DNA from: Megalonaias nervosa
Taxonomy: Eukaryota > Mollusca > Bivalvia > Unionida > Unionidae
Direction: 5' to 3'
Assembly (NCBI GenBank): GCA_016617855.1
Contig: JAECUM010091496.1
Location: 1-64,000, forward strand
DNA length: 64,000 bases
Shown here in pieces: positions 44,142-56,795 of the stretch. Numbering within the stretch: position 1 is the stretch's first letter; each line of letters starts with the position of its first letter. The notes under the pieces were generated by a model, which made no database searches, was not told where the DNA came from, and worked only from the letters and a program-made list of their open reading frames with translations. The position numbers and the translations under genes are program-made.

Positions 44142-46993
44142 CTTCTCTACTAAACTTTAAGTAAAAGACCGACCTTGTTAACTAGATAGAATGTTCTGGA
44201 AATGAAATTTTAACCCTCATCCTGGTCCTTTTATTGTGTCGTAGGTTTTTACATTAAGCTTTCTTATATGAAAGATATTCATTTCTATCTTCACATTTTG
44301 TAGTGGAAGTGGTCATTTATTTGTGTTCAGTTATAATTTGGGAGTATTGTTTTTATTTAAAATATTTGTTGGATTTAGAAAATGTTCATTGATACTTTTG
44401 GACTAAATAACTGTTTGGGACTACCGTAAATTTATTCAAGCACATTGCGAGTATATCGTTGTGATACATCAAGACTAATCACATCATCAAATTTAAGACT
44501 ATTGACACATCAGCACATTCAAGATTGGAATTCATTTAGAACACCATTACACTTCATTAGGTACACTCTATACGTTTAGACTTGTGACAGAACTTTTAGG
44601 ACTATTTGAAACATAATTCACAATACAGTAAATGTCTTAACATTTCACTGTGTACTCTGTTATGTTACTTAGTTAAAGACCATAGAGTTGCAACGCCAAC
44701 AAGATGTTCCAGAGTTGTGCTCCAATCAAGCAAATATAAGTAAATTCAAAGTTTAATAGTGACAACATCTAGAGAAATATCGGTATATCGAAAGGCAGGA
44801 TTTGGACCAAAATGAATAAACTTTCAGGTAGATCATTCAGAAGAAGCAGTGCATTCTAAATTAGTGAATGATGAAGGAATCTGTAAAATGGAAAACATGG
44901 AAAGTTTCTAGTTACGCTGTCATAACTGATGCAGACTACTTGAATCCATCAACTGCTGACGGGATGTTTAAAGCCACCGAACATCAATAAGTCACCAGGC
45001 AAAGGTCTACATCAAACTAATTCAACAAAGTCTGAGTACTTAACTCCTTCATATCCCCCCAAAAATGCACATGTAACAGAAATAAGTCAGACATTCCGGC
45101 AATGAATTGTTTCTATCCGCCCTTCAAAGACACGTTAAGAATTATTCTACATCCACATTAAACTAGAAACCATATGTAATAATCAATACAGGAATATGAA
45201 AGGCAAGTGTAAGATGTTCACAATAAATTACATCATCAAATGTAGAATTTATAGAGAAATAGAGAGAATAGTGAGAAAGCCTCGAACAAAGGTTTTCAAG
45301 TTGATGTTATACTGCCACCAAAAAAACCCAATATTCTTTGATGACTGCATCACACTAAAGCTCGATAGCATTTTCTGCCCTTTATTCTCCACAATGGCTT
45401 TAATACAGAATGTGAAGATTTTGCCTAATAATTATGTAGGTGGAAATAGTAATGATTAGTTTTGCTTAGACAGAGTTGGAGGACATTTCAAAGTAGGCCG
45501 TGGCTGACATCACCAAATTTTAACATGGTCGCAATGAAGGACAACTGAGTCTCCCTTAAGTTTAATTGTTGATCTCTTGGTTCTGATTCGATTTCAATCT
45601 TGATTTGTGAAGGTACGTAAGGTCCTATCAATGTCCTCGTGTTCTGATACTCAGAGACAATGTAGCCAGAGTTATATAACGTAGAGTAAATGCAAATATA
45701 TTAAGGGTGTAATGAACAGAAGCCTGAAAATACGAAAGGTGTTGATTCATGAAAAGTAATCAGCTTTCAGTTGTTTCCCATAGGTGAATGAAAGACTAAC
45801 ATAATTAAAGCATTCTTTGCAAGCTGTGGTTGCTACCAAACAAAATGTTAAAATAGGAATTCCGCTAAAATACAATCGGAAAGAGATTTTGAACAATTAG
45901 ACTAACATATGTCAAGATTTGGCTTTTAATCATGTGAATATAATTTAATATACAACCTATATTATATACGCCCCTTAAACTTTATATATTTTATCACTTG
46001 GGATATTGTGTGATTCATCAAACGATAGAGCCGATAGAAACATCACTTTTTTTTCTGTTGTTTTAACACAGACATTTGGCAATGACTGAATTGAGGATTT
46101 TCGTTTAGTTTCGCCTTCCTGAACGTGTGCAATTATATTGGTGCCAAAATGGAATATTTTCCTGGTATCTGTTATTGAAATAATTGATGTCACCATGGTT
46201 CATTGTTTAGCGCTGAAGAGTTCCAATCGATATAAATCATCTTTATCCAGCAAACTCAGTAGTGAAAATTATACTTAATCACCGTATCTTTTCTTATAGA
46301 TATTTTCTTAAAACAATAAGCAAACAGCATATTGTGTGCTTTCGCAAATATAGTCTCACTGAGATGAGGTAAATGATATTTCACCTTTCAATGATATTAA
46401 ACAAAATGTTTGAAGTTAATCATCGACCAACGGGGCTGTCCATTTTCATTTCCAGTCACATGACATGTCCAGAAATGCACTAGTACATTTGATTCTAAAT
46501 ATACTTCAGGGCCTGTGATATTTATGAATGTACAGTATTGATAAATTAGGCTCCCCATCAGTTCAAGAGAATTTAGATGAAATTCTGAAAAATTGTCTGA
46601 TATTAATGTATTCATACAGCTATTAATTAATCGATACCGGAATTATTAGAAGTAATTAGTTCGTTGGCAAATGCTCCACACCGTAAACCCCAAATATAGT
46701 GTATAGACGTTTAATTTCGAATCTGTTTTGTTTTGATATTGAATGTAAAAATAAAGAAGAGACGTTTTGGAATAAAATTTTGAATTGTATACACTGAAAA
46801 AAACAAGGACAAAAATAGAAAATATTTGGTTGCTCATCCTATAAAGCATATGTTAAGATTTACTGATGGAAAAACGAACAAACTGCTTCTTTTGCAACCA
46901 AAACCTACGGCTCACTGGCAGATTTTGATATATTAGTAAGCAAATGCATTCTATATTAATGAATCAATTTGAAGCTTTGTTTACTGGGCCAGT
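44142..46993. other. AT-rich interval with traces of retroelement
   Basis: Near 44965-45015 a frame reads LKPPNINKSPGKGLHQT, resembling the first RT block of a CR1/jockey-type LINE, but nothing convincing follows. The 87-codon frame at 45196-45459 has no recognised family. No other feature is supported. Confidence 0.3.
44500..44660 (+). repeat. Left member of a diverged direct repeat
   Basis: Shares with 48905-49110 the series GACACAT..AGCACATTC, GGAATT, GACTTGTGACAGAAC / GACTTGTGATAGAAC and AATTCACAATAC at similar spacing. Both members point the same way, 4.4 kb apart. They could be the remains of two copies of one dispersed repeat or of old LTRs. Confidence 0.4.
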
Positions 46994-48340
46994 TTGTCTG
47001 ATGAGCCACCTTTTGATGCTGATGAAATAGGCTTCTATAATAATTCTGCACTTAGAACTAAATATCGCTATCTCGATCGGACAATTTTTAAAACAGAAAT
47101 TAAAGAATTAACGAATGGTAAAATCAAAGACCCTGATGATGTATTTCATGAGTTATTCTTACATGCAAAATTACTTACCAGCCATAGCTTCTATATATTT
47201 TCAATTTCATCTTCTGTGCTATTTGCTTACCAGATAGTATTATTGCACTGATTCATAAGAATGGTTCTGTAAATAACATTGAAATTTATAGCTGTATCAC
47301 CCTTCCGCATGCCATGGGTAAATAGTTTATTATGAGCTTAAATAATTTATTCGTTAATTGGGCGGAGAATCTGAAATATCTGTCAAAGATCAAACTGGTT
47401 TCACGAATCATATATCGACAACAGATAACATTTTGCATCACATACATTGATAGTTCAGGTAAAAGATTGTTTCTGGATTCCGTAGAATTTGCGAAAGCTT
47501 TTGATTTTAATTTAAGGAATATGTTATAGTATAAATTACTGAGGTTATAAACAAGAGGTAAAATTTTTAATAGTGTACATTTAATGTATGAAAATAACAA
47601 TAACAGAGTAAGATTCAATGATACCTTATAGGAAGAATTACTAAATTTTAGTATCGTGCGTTAAGAGGAATGTTTGTCGCCATACTTATTTTCTATGGTT
47701 ATTAATGGCATTGAAGATTAATGTATTAACAGCTGTGTTCAATGGTGCTACAACAGTTTACAATTTTATAGGCAGATGATCGAGTTATATTTTCTGAGTC
47801 AAATAGGGTCTACAAAAGGATCTAGTACGTGCTCTAAGTTGAATTGGGTCAACAAAAGGGTCTACGTGCTTTGAGTGTATAGTATGTCAAGTGGCGCCTT
47901 TAAGTTAAATCAAACAAAACATAAATTATGGTTTTCCGCTTGGGATGACTTGAGGTTGATCATTAATTCTTCTTTAAAAGTTTCGGATTGTACATTAAAA
48001 AAAGTGTGGTTCTCGGAATTGTTTTTACAACTGGGGGTTCCTTCACAATTACTCCACAACTGTAGCTGCAAACGCTTCAAAAACATTTTCGCAATGGATA
48101 AATATTTATGCAAATATGGAAATGTACTCCTAAGTTAAACTGGTAAACTTTTTGACACACTGATTCATAATTATGGAACAGAACTAATGACTTTAATTTA
48201 AGGAATTGCCATTGAACGGTTGCACTTGAATTGTCCAAAGGTATTCCTGGGTTTAAACAATCTATTGAAACTGATTTTGTATATGTAGACTTGAGGAGGA
48301 CATCCTTACAGATCAAAGGATACTACTGCATTCTGAAATA
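46994..48340 (+). pseudogene. Third LINE fragment, reverse transcriptase
   Basis: Broken frames carry the RT series: IKELTNGKIKDPDDVFHELF (46994-47170), IEIYSCITLPHAMGK (about 47278-47325), a gap-rich QxGF block, FAKAFDFNLRNML (47487-47529), CLSPYLFSMVINGIED (about 47675-47720), ADDRVIFSE (about 47775) and a trailing K-NKTK-MVF block near 47905. This is a non-LTR (CR1/jockey-like) RT in correct order with many stops. Antisense frames here are shadows. Confidence 0.65.
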
Positions 48341-48904
48341 TTGCACTAAGCTTATTTTCTCTGATAATTGTAAAATATGTATTTAATTTATATTCTTTGT
48401 TGGCTATTTCAATGAACATAAGTTATGTATTTTGTAATGGATCTTAGTCCAAAATCATGTTCATGGACTAGCTAATTAGTGACGTTTATTTTGTAAACAA
48501 CATAATACATGCCTAATATTTCCCTATGATGACATTAAATCATTATGAATTGTAAACATGTATACTTCAATTTTTGAATTAAAGAGACAGTCTTAGAAAA
48601 CTACAGAAAAGAAATTTTCCACTAAGTCTACAGAGAATTTCCAGAAAATGATAATTGGGATATAGGTCACATGGAGGGGTATAGAAAGTTATTTATTTAA
48701 GGAATATTCATACCTACCTTAATATCCGAAGTGGAATCACTCTCACTGGTGTGTTCAGTGTTTAATTTGGGTGGATTTATTTTTTTAAAAAATTATTCAC
48801 TGGAATTACAAAGTGCTGAATTATACGTCTCGGACTTAATTGGAATTGAAGTGAATTTAGTCAATGGCCTTTCAGATTATAATACTGTGATAATCAAAAA
48901 AAAT

Positions 48905-49110
48905 GTTAACACCTTGACACATTCCAGACCATTGGAACATTAGCACATTCGAGACCACAGGCATATTAGCATATTCAATGCTGGAATTTATTTGTAACAA
49001 CATTGAAATTCAAGTGGAACTCAATAGATTTGGACTTGTGATAGAACGTTCCGGAATATTTGAGACTTAATTCACAATACTATGAACTCTTTTTCTAAAT
49101 TTTCACTTTG
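48905..49110 (+). repeat. Right member of a diverged direct repeat
   Basis: Partner of 44500-44660, recognisable by TTAGCACATTCGAGAC, GGACTTGTGATAGAACG and TTAATTCACAATACT. Identity is perhaps 65-70% by eye. Confidence 0.4.
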
Positions 49111-50016
49111 TATTCTATGGAAATAAATTATTTTTGAATCTCGTTGTAAAACGCAGTCCTGTAAACAAATTGGACGTCATTAGTTCGGGATTAATTGAAT
49201 AGTCTTGATCCTGGTGAATTCTGGGTAAATCAGGTTGTAAAGCTCATAACGATTTTCTTAATTTTGGTCAAACAACGTCAGGGTGGCCAGTTTATTCATA
49301 ACAACCTAGAATCACTGATTCTTCAAGGTATAGATCATACGAAACTTTGCCATAAAATGTTAGCTACAAATAGTATTTGGATATAGGATCAGTGACACAA
49401 TTTAGTACATCCCTTTAAAAGATAAGTATGTCTGGTATAAATTATCTGAATTATTGTTTTGCTCTTTTTATTTATTATTTTATTCTTACGTTCGCTGTTA
49501 CTTTCATCTAATTTTTATTTCTTTGTTTGCTGAATTTATCATTTTTCATGTATAGCGTTTTCATGATACTACTGAGAAAATTATTTTTCTATATAGATAT
49601 ATCTTTTGCAAAATCCTGCCTTCTGGCACCAACACCTAAGTACCTTCCTGCGACATCTTTCTGGAGCGAATATGCATAAGTCATTATGTAATTTTAATTA
49701 AAGAGTAAATTAAGAGGGAAATATTGATTGCAGTGTTAAAATGCATTATAAAATGTGTAAAACAATAGAAATGAAAAACATATTTTGTCAAACATCTACT
49801 GTTTGCCAGAAGGTAAAACGATCTACGCTCATGCATATGACCTATCATTTAGTTTCGTAGAGAATACGCTAAATGGTAGTAAATATGTGACAACCAGCTG
49901 TATTATACACAGTTAAAAATCGCTATTACGACCATTAACTTGACTAAACTAAAGTGGGTATATAAGCAGTCTGCTCTAAATATCTGGGTCTCGATTTCGG
50001 AAGTAGTACGTAGTGC
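49111..50016. other. Noncoding interval
   Basis: No supported gene or repeat. Short frames are chance. Confidence 0.5.
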
Positions 50017-50102
50017 TATGTATGTATGTATGTATGTATGTATGTATGTATGTATGTATGTATGTATGCATCTATGTATGTATGTATACATGTATGTATG
50101 CA
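50017..50102. repeat. (ATGT)n microsatellite
   Basis: About 20 ATGT units with a few variants (GCATCT, ACATGT). The antisense Tyr/Ile/His-rich frame across it is an artefact. Confidence 0.95.
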
Positions 50103-50622
50103 TGCATGAATGATTCGACAACTGACAGTTTATGCTACGATAAACTAGCAAACACAGAAACACGACACTTAACTCTTAATTAACAGGAAATTAGAAAGGC
50201 TTTAAAATTCAATATGTATATGCATTAATACACCGCAACAACGGCGTAAGATGCATATTGTCCTACCAGTTTTAGCTCATTCAGCTGAAGTTTGCTCTAC
50301 AGCTCGACAAAGATTATTTATTTCATCTCTAGAAGTCCTTCCTTCTGTTATTCTTTATCCATTCATCCATTCTAAAATAGACCGGTTACTACCTTAAACG
50401 CCTTGTAGATGCAGTATCATGCCAGATAGTTGTAATGAACATTACCTGCGTACGACTGTAGGGAAGTAAAACAGCTAAAAGAAGAATGATCCTTAAAACG
50501 TCATGTTTGGTAATTTCATAGTGAAATGAATTGTATGTGTACAAGTATTGTAACACTTGACTTTTATGGTGGACCTTTGCATGTGACGTTTCACAGTGAG
50601 CTGACTAACCGATGATGACGCC

Positions 50623-51695
50623 CTATACCTTGACAATCCAGGCCAGAAGAAGGGCCTCGTCGTTCCTGTACTGTATTGGTTGTCGATTTTTCCAGTCTCT
50701 ATAACCATCTCCTCCGCTGATAACAACATATGTATTTGTAATCTGAATTTTCCAGGAGTCTGACCCTGATATCGGTCTTGTTGAAACAGAACTCCTGGTA
50801 CTCTGGGTGCGAGATTTTCTGATTGCAGATTGTCTTTTAAGCCCGCCAGATGGGACTCTTAGAAGCCTATTTAAACTATTCGGACTGGATGAGGACGGCA
50901 ATTTATTGACATCTATACGTTTAGGAGAATCATACTCACTGCCTGCTCCTTGCTTCGACGACCCTGTCCTCTCTTCTGGAATATGAATGGTTTCAAAGGC
51001 TGAACTGTTACGTGTTGATGGTTGTACTTGGTTTTCATGACAAGAAGTGACTATAGGAGAGTCTACAACTACTTTTGGTGACTTTCCAAGTTTTGAAATT
51101 CCCTCTTGACTCTGATTTTCCACGAGAGTGTTCTTTGACTTGTCCTGTAGTACAAATGGATTATTGCTAATAAGACTCTTTCTAAAGAAATTTCCAACCA
51201 ACGAAATACGTTTCTCGTCTTCACCTGTTTTCGGTTCAGAATTTAGCTGCAACTGAATGGTGTCGGATGAACAAATTTGACCATCTTCATGAACTTTGGA
51301 TGGGACTGATGATGCTGGTAAAAGAGTCATGTATACGTGTGAATCATATAGAGGCGTTTCTGTTGAGGAGACGTCACTGGCTGTTGGTTCACTGTCTTCA
51401 TGTTTAGACAGAGTCTCTTTGTGATCCACTTGGTCCAAAACGCTGTTAGACCCACTCTTCGAAGCGACAGATCCGAATGGCATAATGCTGAAAAACTTAG
51501 AACTACCATAACAACCATGCATAGATATGTTTGGTTTCATGAATATTTTAGGACCAGTGTCCTGATACAGCAGCATAGGGTAGTTAAGGATAATTCCACT
51601 GCTTGTTCCAACCCACAACAAACCAGGAGAACTCATTAGACTCGTGATTTCATACTTTATGGAACTTTGAAATTCCGAGTAGCCCTTCAAGGAGT
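50623..51695 (-). CDS. Last exon: final blade and Ser-rich tail (copy 2)
   Basis: The acceptor TTATTTCAG precedes 51695. The frame is open through EFQSSIKYEITSLMSSPG, LLWVGTSSGIIL, a long Ser/Asn-rich region and the conserved end. The stop lies at the 50623 end. The in-frame Met upstream at 51765 is intronic. Confidence 0.75.
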
Positions 51696-52214
51696 CTGAA
51701 ATAAAAGAATGATGCAAGTTAGAGACATTATTGACTAACTCATATGAAGGTTTGCTAGATTTCATAGGACAAAATGCTAGAATGCAGTGACATAACCGGT
51801 AATATATTCAAAAGTATTCTTTTTACAATGTCAGTGAAACAGGTCTTGTTACAGTTACGTGCTACGGATGTTATCAAATCTGGAGACATGTTATCAATAC
51901 AACTAAGGATCGGACGCCTTTTTTACGGGAAAACACATAACAGTCATGATATCTAGTAACTGGATTCGGACGTCTCACATTTTCAATCCTAAGAATCGAA
52001 CGTTCGTTTCTCTTTGGTACATTTGAAGTTGATCTATATAAATTAATTTTAAATTATCATCGTGTCCAAAATGAGAGATATATACAGCATACTGGCTTTA
52101 AGAATATTTCAGTTATATCTTGATGCCTTTTTTTCTAGAATGATATTGTTTTCGGCTGTTAAACACATATTAATCTTATTATCGGTAATGTAATACCAAT
52201 TACATTGTCTTGAT

Positions 52215-52274
<60 letters not shown>

Positions 52275-54103
52275 GTAATATTTCGGCGAGGGTTCAGATA
52301 AGACAAATGTTGATGTGATTGGTTGGAAGACACATCATTAGAATCAAAATTTACAAATTCAAACAATCCAGATGCTATAGTGGGATCATCCATTTTAACC
52401 TTTTACTACTTAGAAGTTCTGTATTTGCTGTTTCCGCTATAAATGTATGTCAAAATTGCATCAGTGAAAGAAAGAAGATTATGATGATAACGATGCTGAT
52501 AACATTGACAGCTTATGTAACTATTATAATCTTGAATGAAAGAAAAAAATATGAAGGAGGCACGTTAGGCTAGAGGCAAGAATCTTACTCACCAGCGCAG
52601 AATGTATTCAAATCCACGCTAACATCATATTCTTGTAGAAGCTTTCGTGAATCTACGTGGTACAGGCGCATGATGGTCTTGCCGTTATAAGATACCCATA
52701 AACCATGCCCAACCTGTACCATACAGTTCAGAGTTCCCTCGCATTCTTCTTCCGTTTGTAGATCAATGCTTGCCTGAAATGAATACGAGTTCTCTTTTCG
52801 CACAACAAACTCCTATCCCATATTTAAACGTTTTGCTAACAGCGCGAATACAGGCTTGTATAATTCATTCATGAGTAATATATTTAATAAAACAATATAC
52901 AAATCTGCATCGTATCAATGGTATTTTTCAAAGGCAGGGGGTGTATTTAGCTTCAAAAGAACCGCCCTAGGCCATACAAGAAAAGCTCACAGTAACCCCT
53001 CGAACATCGAGACCGAAAACGGCTCGCATTCCACAAGAAGTAGAAGCAATAACCTTAATTTTATATCTGTTCATGTTAGACTTTTAGAGTGGTATCGGTA
53101 TTGTTCACATGGGAATAATTTCAGGACCCGTATTTTTAGTAAGTTATCAAGAATGATGTTTTGCGATTATATATGGTACATCACAAATTAATATTTCTCA
53201 AAGATATCCATGCAAACTGGCATTCAGATCTCGCAAACATTTTGCAGATGTATTGATTTACAATCTGAAATATTTCTGGGTGAAGAAATGGGATAATTCA
53301 TTTTGTCGTTGTCGGATTTCCCTTTATAATGTATTACTGTATCACCACATGAACCAGCCGTACGATAATACACTGATTCTTTTCGCAATATAGGTCATAT
53401 TTAATGTAAAAAACTGTTGTACCTTTCGATTGAGAGTGTCAGCTTCAAAGACCGTAATGGACTTGTCACATCCTATCCAAATATCCGATTGCCACGAGAC
53501 GAGGGAAGATACCGATGTCTTTCCTATTACAACACTGCTGCTCTCTGTCCAGACGCCATCTGAAAATTATCAACCTCATCTAAAATTATTATCTACTAAG
53601 TATATATATATATTCTCTATCATGTGTCATTACACTTTAATATACAAGTGATCGAATCATGTATGTTTGTGGATACCCATAGGAAACGATTTATTTGTCA
53701 ACTGGAGCATGGCGATTGAAACTCCGTTTCGAGGTCAAGAGAATAGCAATTTTGTTTTCATATGCACTAAGTCAACCCCTTAAGTTTAAAGGAAATTACT
53801 TTACATGGTAAAGAAGTACTTCATGTTTGAATTACGAAAGGCGTTATCACAATAGTAAACTCTTTCACTATCGTGTTTACTTTGCAGTAAAAGCTGGTCA
53901 GTAAAGGATGCCTCTCAGTTTAAATGACAAACAGATGAATGCTACCTTCATCTCTGTTGAACATCAACAAGATGCCCGTCCTACACCCAGCAAACACCCT
54001 GTCTTTGATGTACTTCAGGGTCACTACAACTGCCTTGGTGTGGAAGATATGAAGAGGTGCCCTCGTCACATTCTGGGGACTTGACACAGCAAATACGATT
54101 ATC
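50623..54103 (-). CDS. ARHGEF10/17-like Rho GEF, C-terminal exons (copy 2)
   Basis: Four minus-strand exons (54103-53946, 53559-53423, 52773-52593, 51695-50623) join in phase with AG/GT sites and end in VISGGDGYRDWKNR and LAWIVKV. They align with the last four exons of the 4-10 kb gene in length, phase and residues. Copy 2's last exon has one uninterrupted frame of 357 codons from its acceptor, so this copy looks intact where copy 1 is shifted. Domains: propeller repeats (IIVFAVSSPQNVTRAPL, LWVSYNGKTIMRLYHV, LLWVGTSSGIIL), then a Ser-rich tail with SGGLKRQSAIRKSRT. The exons corresponding to copy 1's first three are not present before the gypsy array at 54582. They must lie beyond the window, or were lost. 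Confidence 0.65.
52219..52270. repeat. (TA)n microsatellite
   Basis: About 50 bp of TA in the intron before the last exon of copy 2. Confidence 0.95.
52593..52773 (-). CDS. Exon: beta-propeller (copy 2)
   Basis: A 181-bp exon with donor GTGAGT. It encodes LQTEEECEGTLNCMVQVG and LWVSYNGKTIMRLYHV, and ends SVDLNTFCAG. It aligns with copy 1 at 7651-7831. Confidence 0.8.
53423..53559 (-). CDS. Exon: beta-propeller (copy 2)
   Basis: A 137-bp exon, ATTTTCAG to GTACAA. It encodes GVWTESSSVVIGKT and SDIWIGCDKSITVFE, parallel to copy 1 at 6884-7020. Confidence 0.75.
53946..54103 (-). CDS. Exon: beta-propeller (copy 2)
   Basis: A 158-bp exon between CAG (rc of 54104-54106) and GTAGC (rc ending 53945). 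It encodes IIVFAVSSPQNVTRAPL and RVFAGCRTGILLMF. The 60-codon frame overlapping it from 54163 is not the coding frame. Confidence 0.75.
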
Positions 54104-54360
54104 CTGAAAAAATATGTTGATGTGATTTAGATCAAAAGGAAATGAATGGTAATTCATCACCATTACTAGCAGTTATTTTCAAGCAAACATTAGGGATTAA
54201 CTGCTTGCTCTAATACTATCTCCATACCTTCACTACAGTGTAAACACTAGTGGAAAACGTTAAACAAAATCTTTGGATAAGCTGATAGGATAGTAAGATC
54301 AATGACAATATATACAAGATAAAGTCATACTGAATGAAGACATCATATCGACTTGAAACG

Positions 54361-54361
<1 letters not shown>

Positions 54362-54441
<80 letters not shown>
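54362..54441. repeat. (TA)n microsatellite, flanked by a short direct repeat
   Basis: About 80 bp of TA. On both sides lies CATATCGACTTGAAACGTT (54345-54363 and 54449-54467), a 19-bp exact direct repeat. Confidence 0.9.
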
Positions 54442-54445
<4 letters not shown>

Positions 54446-54581
54446 AACCATATCGACTTGAAACGTTTTGTTGAATCCTTGAACTTCCATTGAAATAGAA
54501 TGATATGCAGCATGCGTTGAGACATAGTGAATGAGTATAAGGGAAGTCATTAAGCACAGGGATAACTGCTTGAGTATGTAT

Positions 54582-55553
54582 TGTTACGTATCGGCTCGTT
54601 CAAAGTAACACAAAGAAAGAGTGAAGACAACAAGCTTTGTAAATGTTAACAAAAATTTATTTATTTCCCTAGAAAACACGGTGAAAAGGTAAATATGTGA
54701 AACAAGACTTACGATTTACGAAGATCCAAAAATATGTTCTAAATTTGTGAAGACACCCAAGTCCTGTGAATAAACAGTTCTAAATTGATACAGTCTGAAT
54801 CTCAGTTCCGTTCCAAGATGGCGGATGATGACTTCAGACGAAGGCTAACACAGAATGTCCAGAATTTTCACTGTAAAGCACAATTTGTATTGTTCTGTTC
54901 CGATTTAGAAGTAATTTCATCAAATGTTTTTGTCCAAAGCCAGTAGTGTTGTTCTCCAGGGAAAATAATTACTTAGAAAGTAGATGAAATACAGCTACTA
55001 CCACTAACAACACACATGTTGTTCCTAACACGTACGAATGAACAAACACCTTTTTCCAGCACAGAAATACCTTTTCCTTAAGGTATTAGAAACTCTGTAA
55101 GATGTTATGATGTGACTCTCAAGTATAACTGACTACGATTACGACTCTGACTACGACTGACTTAACATTTCTTACAGGTAACTGAGCATTTAAAATAAGC
55201 TAATGCGTCATTACATGTACACACGCATGAAGCACACATGTGATTTCGAAATCACTACAATGCGTAAACAAGTATTATTTTGAAATAACGTGGTCACAGC
55301 CAATCATTTACATAGCTCTTTCTCACTGTTTACTTGATACGAAAAACTGTCATGCAAAAATCGTGCTTACACGAGTCACATTTACGTTTTAAATAAATAT
55401 GATGTTTCTAACAAACTATTAGACCTTGCTAACATAATCATCACCATAATAATAATAACATTTAGTGATATAAAAACAAAATAAAAAATGAAACAAAGAA
55501 TTAGAAGAATTTAAATTTTAACTCATATGTAATTTAATTACAGGGTCGTAACA
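54582..55553 (-). repeat. 3' LTR of gypsy A
   Basis: 972 bp, TGTTACGTATCGGCTCG to GGGTCGTAACA in plus orientation. It is nearly identical to 60686-61694 apart from a short AATAATAATAA stretch that is expanded in the other. The flank TGTAT before 54582 is one half of a target duplication whose partner is outside the window. Confidence 0.95.
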
Positions 55554-55570
55554 CTTTCCCCCATAAAGAA
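55554..55570 (-). promoter_or_regulatory. Polypurine tract of gypsy A
   Basis: Read on the minus strand, TTTATGGGGGAAAG abuts the LTR start at 55553, the position used to prime plus-strand DNA synthesis. Copy B has the near-identical TTTATGAGGGAAAG next to 61694. Confidence 0.7.
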
Positions 55571-55697
55571 AAAAGAAAGATTTATGTAATAAAGCTTTCT
55601 TTTTTACCAGATGTAAATTATACATGAGGTAAAAAAAACATTTACATAAGAAGAACTCTTATGAATCTACACAAAGGTGTATACGAAAATGGCATTT

Positions 55698-56795
55698 CTA
55701 TACACGGGAAAGTGCGTCTGCAATTAAATTATCTTTTCCTTTAATGTGCCTGATGTCAAGATTGTACTCTTGCAAAAATAAACTCCACCTCAATAGTCTT
55801 TGATTCTTATTTTTCATTCTGCTGATGAAAGTAAGGGGGTTGTGATCACTAAACACAACAACCGGAGAAGGAGCCGAGCTAACATAAACTTCAAAATGAT
55901 GTAATGCCAGTATTAAAACTAAGCATTCCTTCTCGATTGTTGAATAGTTTCTTTGGTGTTTATTTAATTTCTTAGAGAAGTAACACACTGGGTGTTCTAC
56001 ACCGTTTTTGTCATCTTGAAGCAGAACTGCTCCAACCCCAACATCACTTGCATCCACAGAAAGTTTGAATGGTTGACTGAAATCTGGAGCTGTTAAAACT
56101 GGTGTACTTTTAAGTATGGCTTTTAATCTATCGAAAGCCTCTTGACATTTTTCAGTCCAAAGAAACTTGTTTTTCTTTCTCAACAAGTTTGTCAGAGGTT
56201 CAACAATATCAGAAAAATTAGAACAAAATTTGCGATAGTACCCAGCCATACCCAAAAATCGCATCAGCTGTTTTTTACTGACAGGCACAGGAAATTCAGA
56301 AATAGCCTTGACCTTAGCATCTATAGGTTTAATTTGACCATGTCCCACAATATGTCCTAGAAAAGTAACACACGCACGGCAGAACTCACTTTTAGATAAA
56401 TTAATAGTCAAATTTGCATCCGTGAGTCTGTCGAAGAACTTCCGAATCGTGGCTAGATGTTCTTTCCAGGTGTTGTTGTAGATGATGACATCATCAATAT
56501 AGGCATCACAATTGTCTAGACCAGAAGTAATCATATTCATAAGGCGTTGAAAAGTACTTGGAGAACCCTTCATCCCAAATGGCATTACTTTATACTGGTA
56601 GAGTCCATCTGGAGTCACAAATGCCGAAATTTCTTTTGCTCTTTCCGTTAATGGAATTTGCCAAAAACCCTTCAGAAGGTCGAATTTAGTGACGTATTTG
56701 GCATTTCCAATTTTGTCGATACAATCGTCGATTCTTGGCAATGGAAATGAGTCTGTTTTTGTCACACTGTTCACCTTCCTATAATCCGCACACAT
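55698..56795 (-). CDS. Reverse transcriptase-RNase H of gypsy A
   Basis: A 365-codon frame. The RT palm shows FVTPDGLYQYKVMPFGMKG (about 58-76) and the catalytic YIDD box near residue 98, followed by FLGHIVGHGQIKP and the connection region. The RNase H domain starts about residue 245 (KLSVDASDVGVGAVLLQDD) with its Asp, continues through YSTIEKECLVLILAL (Glu) and VVFSDHNPL (Asp), and ends HIKGKDNLIADALSRV. All catalytic residues are present. The RT N-terminus lies in the previous frame (56887-57552), from which it is separated by a frameshift in a T run (plus strand) near 56895. Confidence 0.9.
   Translation of the reverse strand: MCADYRKVNSVTKTDSFPLPRIDDCIDKIGNAKYVTKFDLLKGFWQIPLTERAKEISAFVTPDGLYQYKVMPFGMKGSPSTFQRLMNMITSGLDNCDAYIDDVIIYNNTWKEHLATIRKFFDRLTDANLTINLSKSEFCRACVTFLGHIVGHGQIKPIDAKVKAISEFPVPVSKKQLMRFLGMAGYYRKFCSNFSDIVEPLTNLLRKKNKFLWTEKCQEAFDRLKAILKSTPVLTAPDFSQPFKLSVDASDVGVGAVLLQDDKNGVEHPVCYFSKKLNKHQRNYSTIEKECLVLILALHHFEVYVSSAPSPVVVFSDHNPLTFISRMKNKNQRLLRWSLFLQEYNLDIRHIKGKDNLIADALSRV

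Noticed and set aside
45196..45459. 87-codon frame as a gene
   Set aside because: No family, no splice sites and adjacent decayed RT text; probably retroelement residue.
49903..50163. 86-codon antisense frame with Tyr-Ile-His repeats
   Set aside because: Reads through the ATGT microsatellite.
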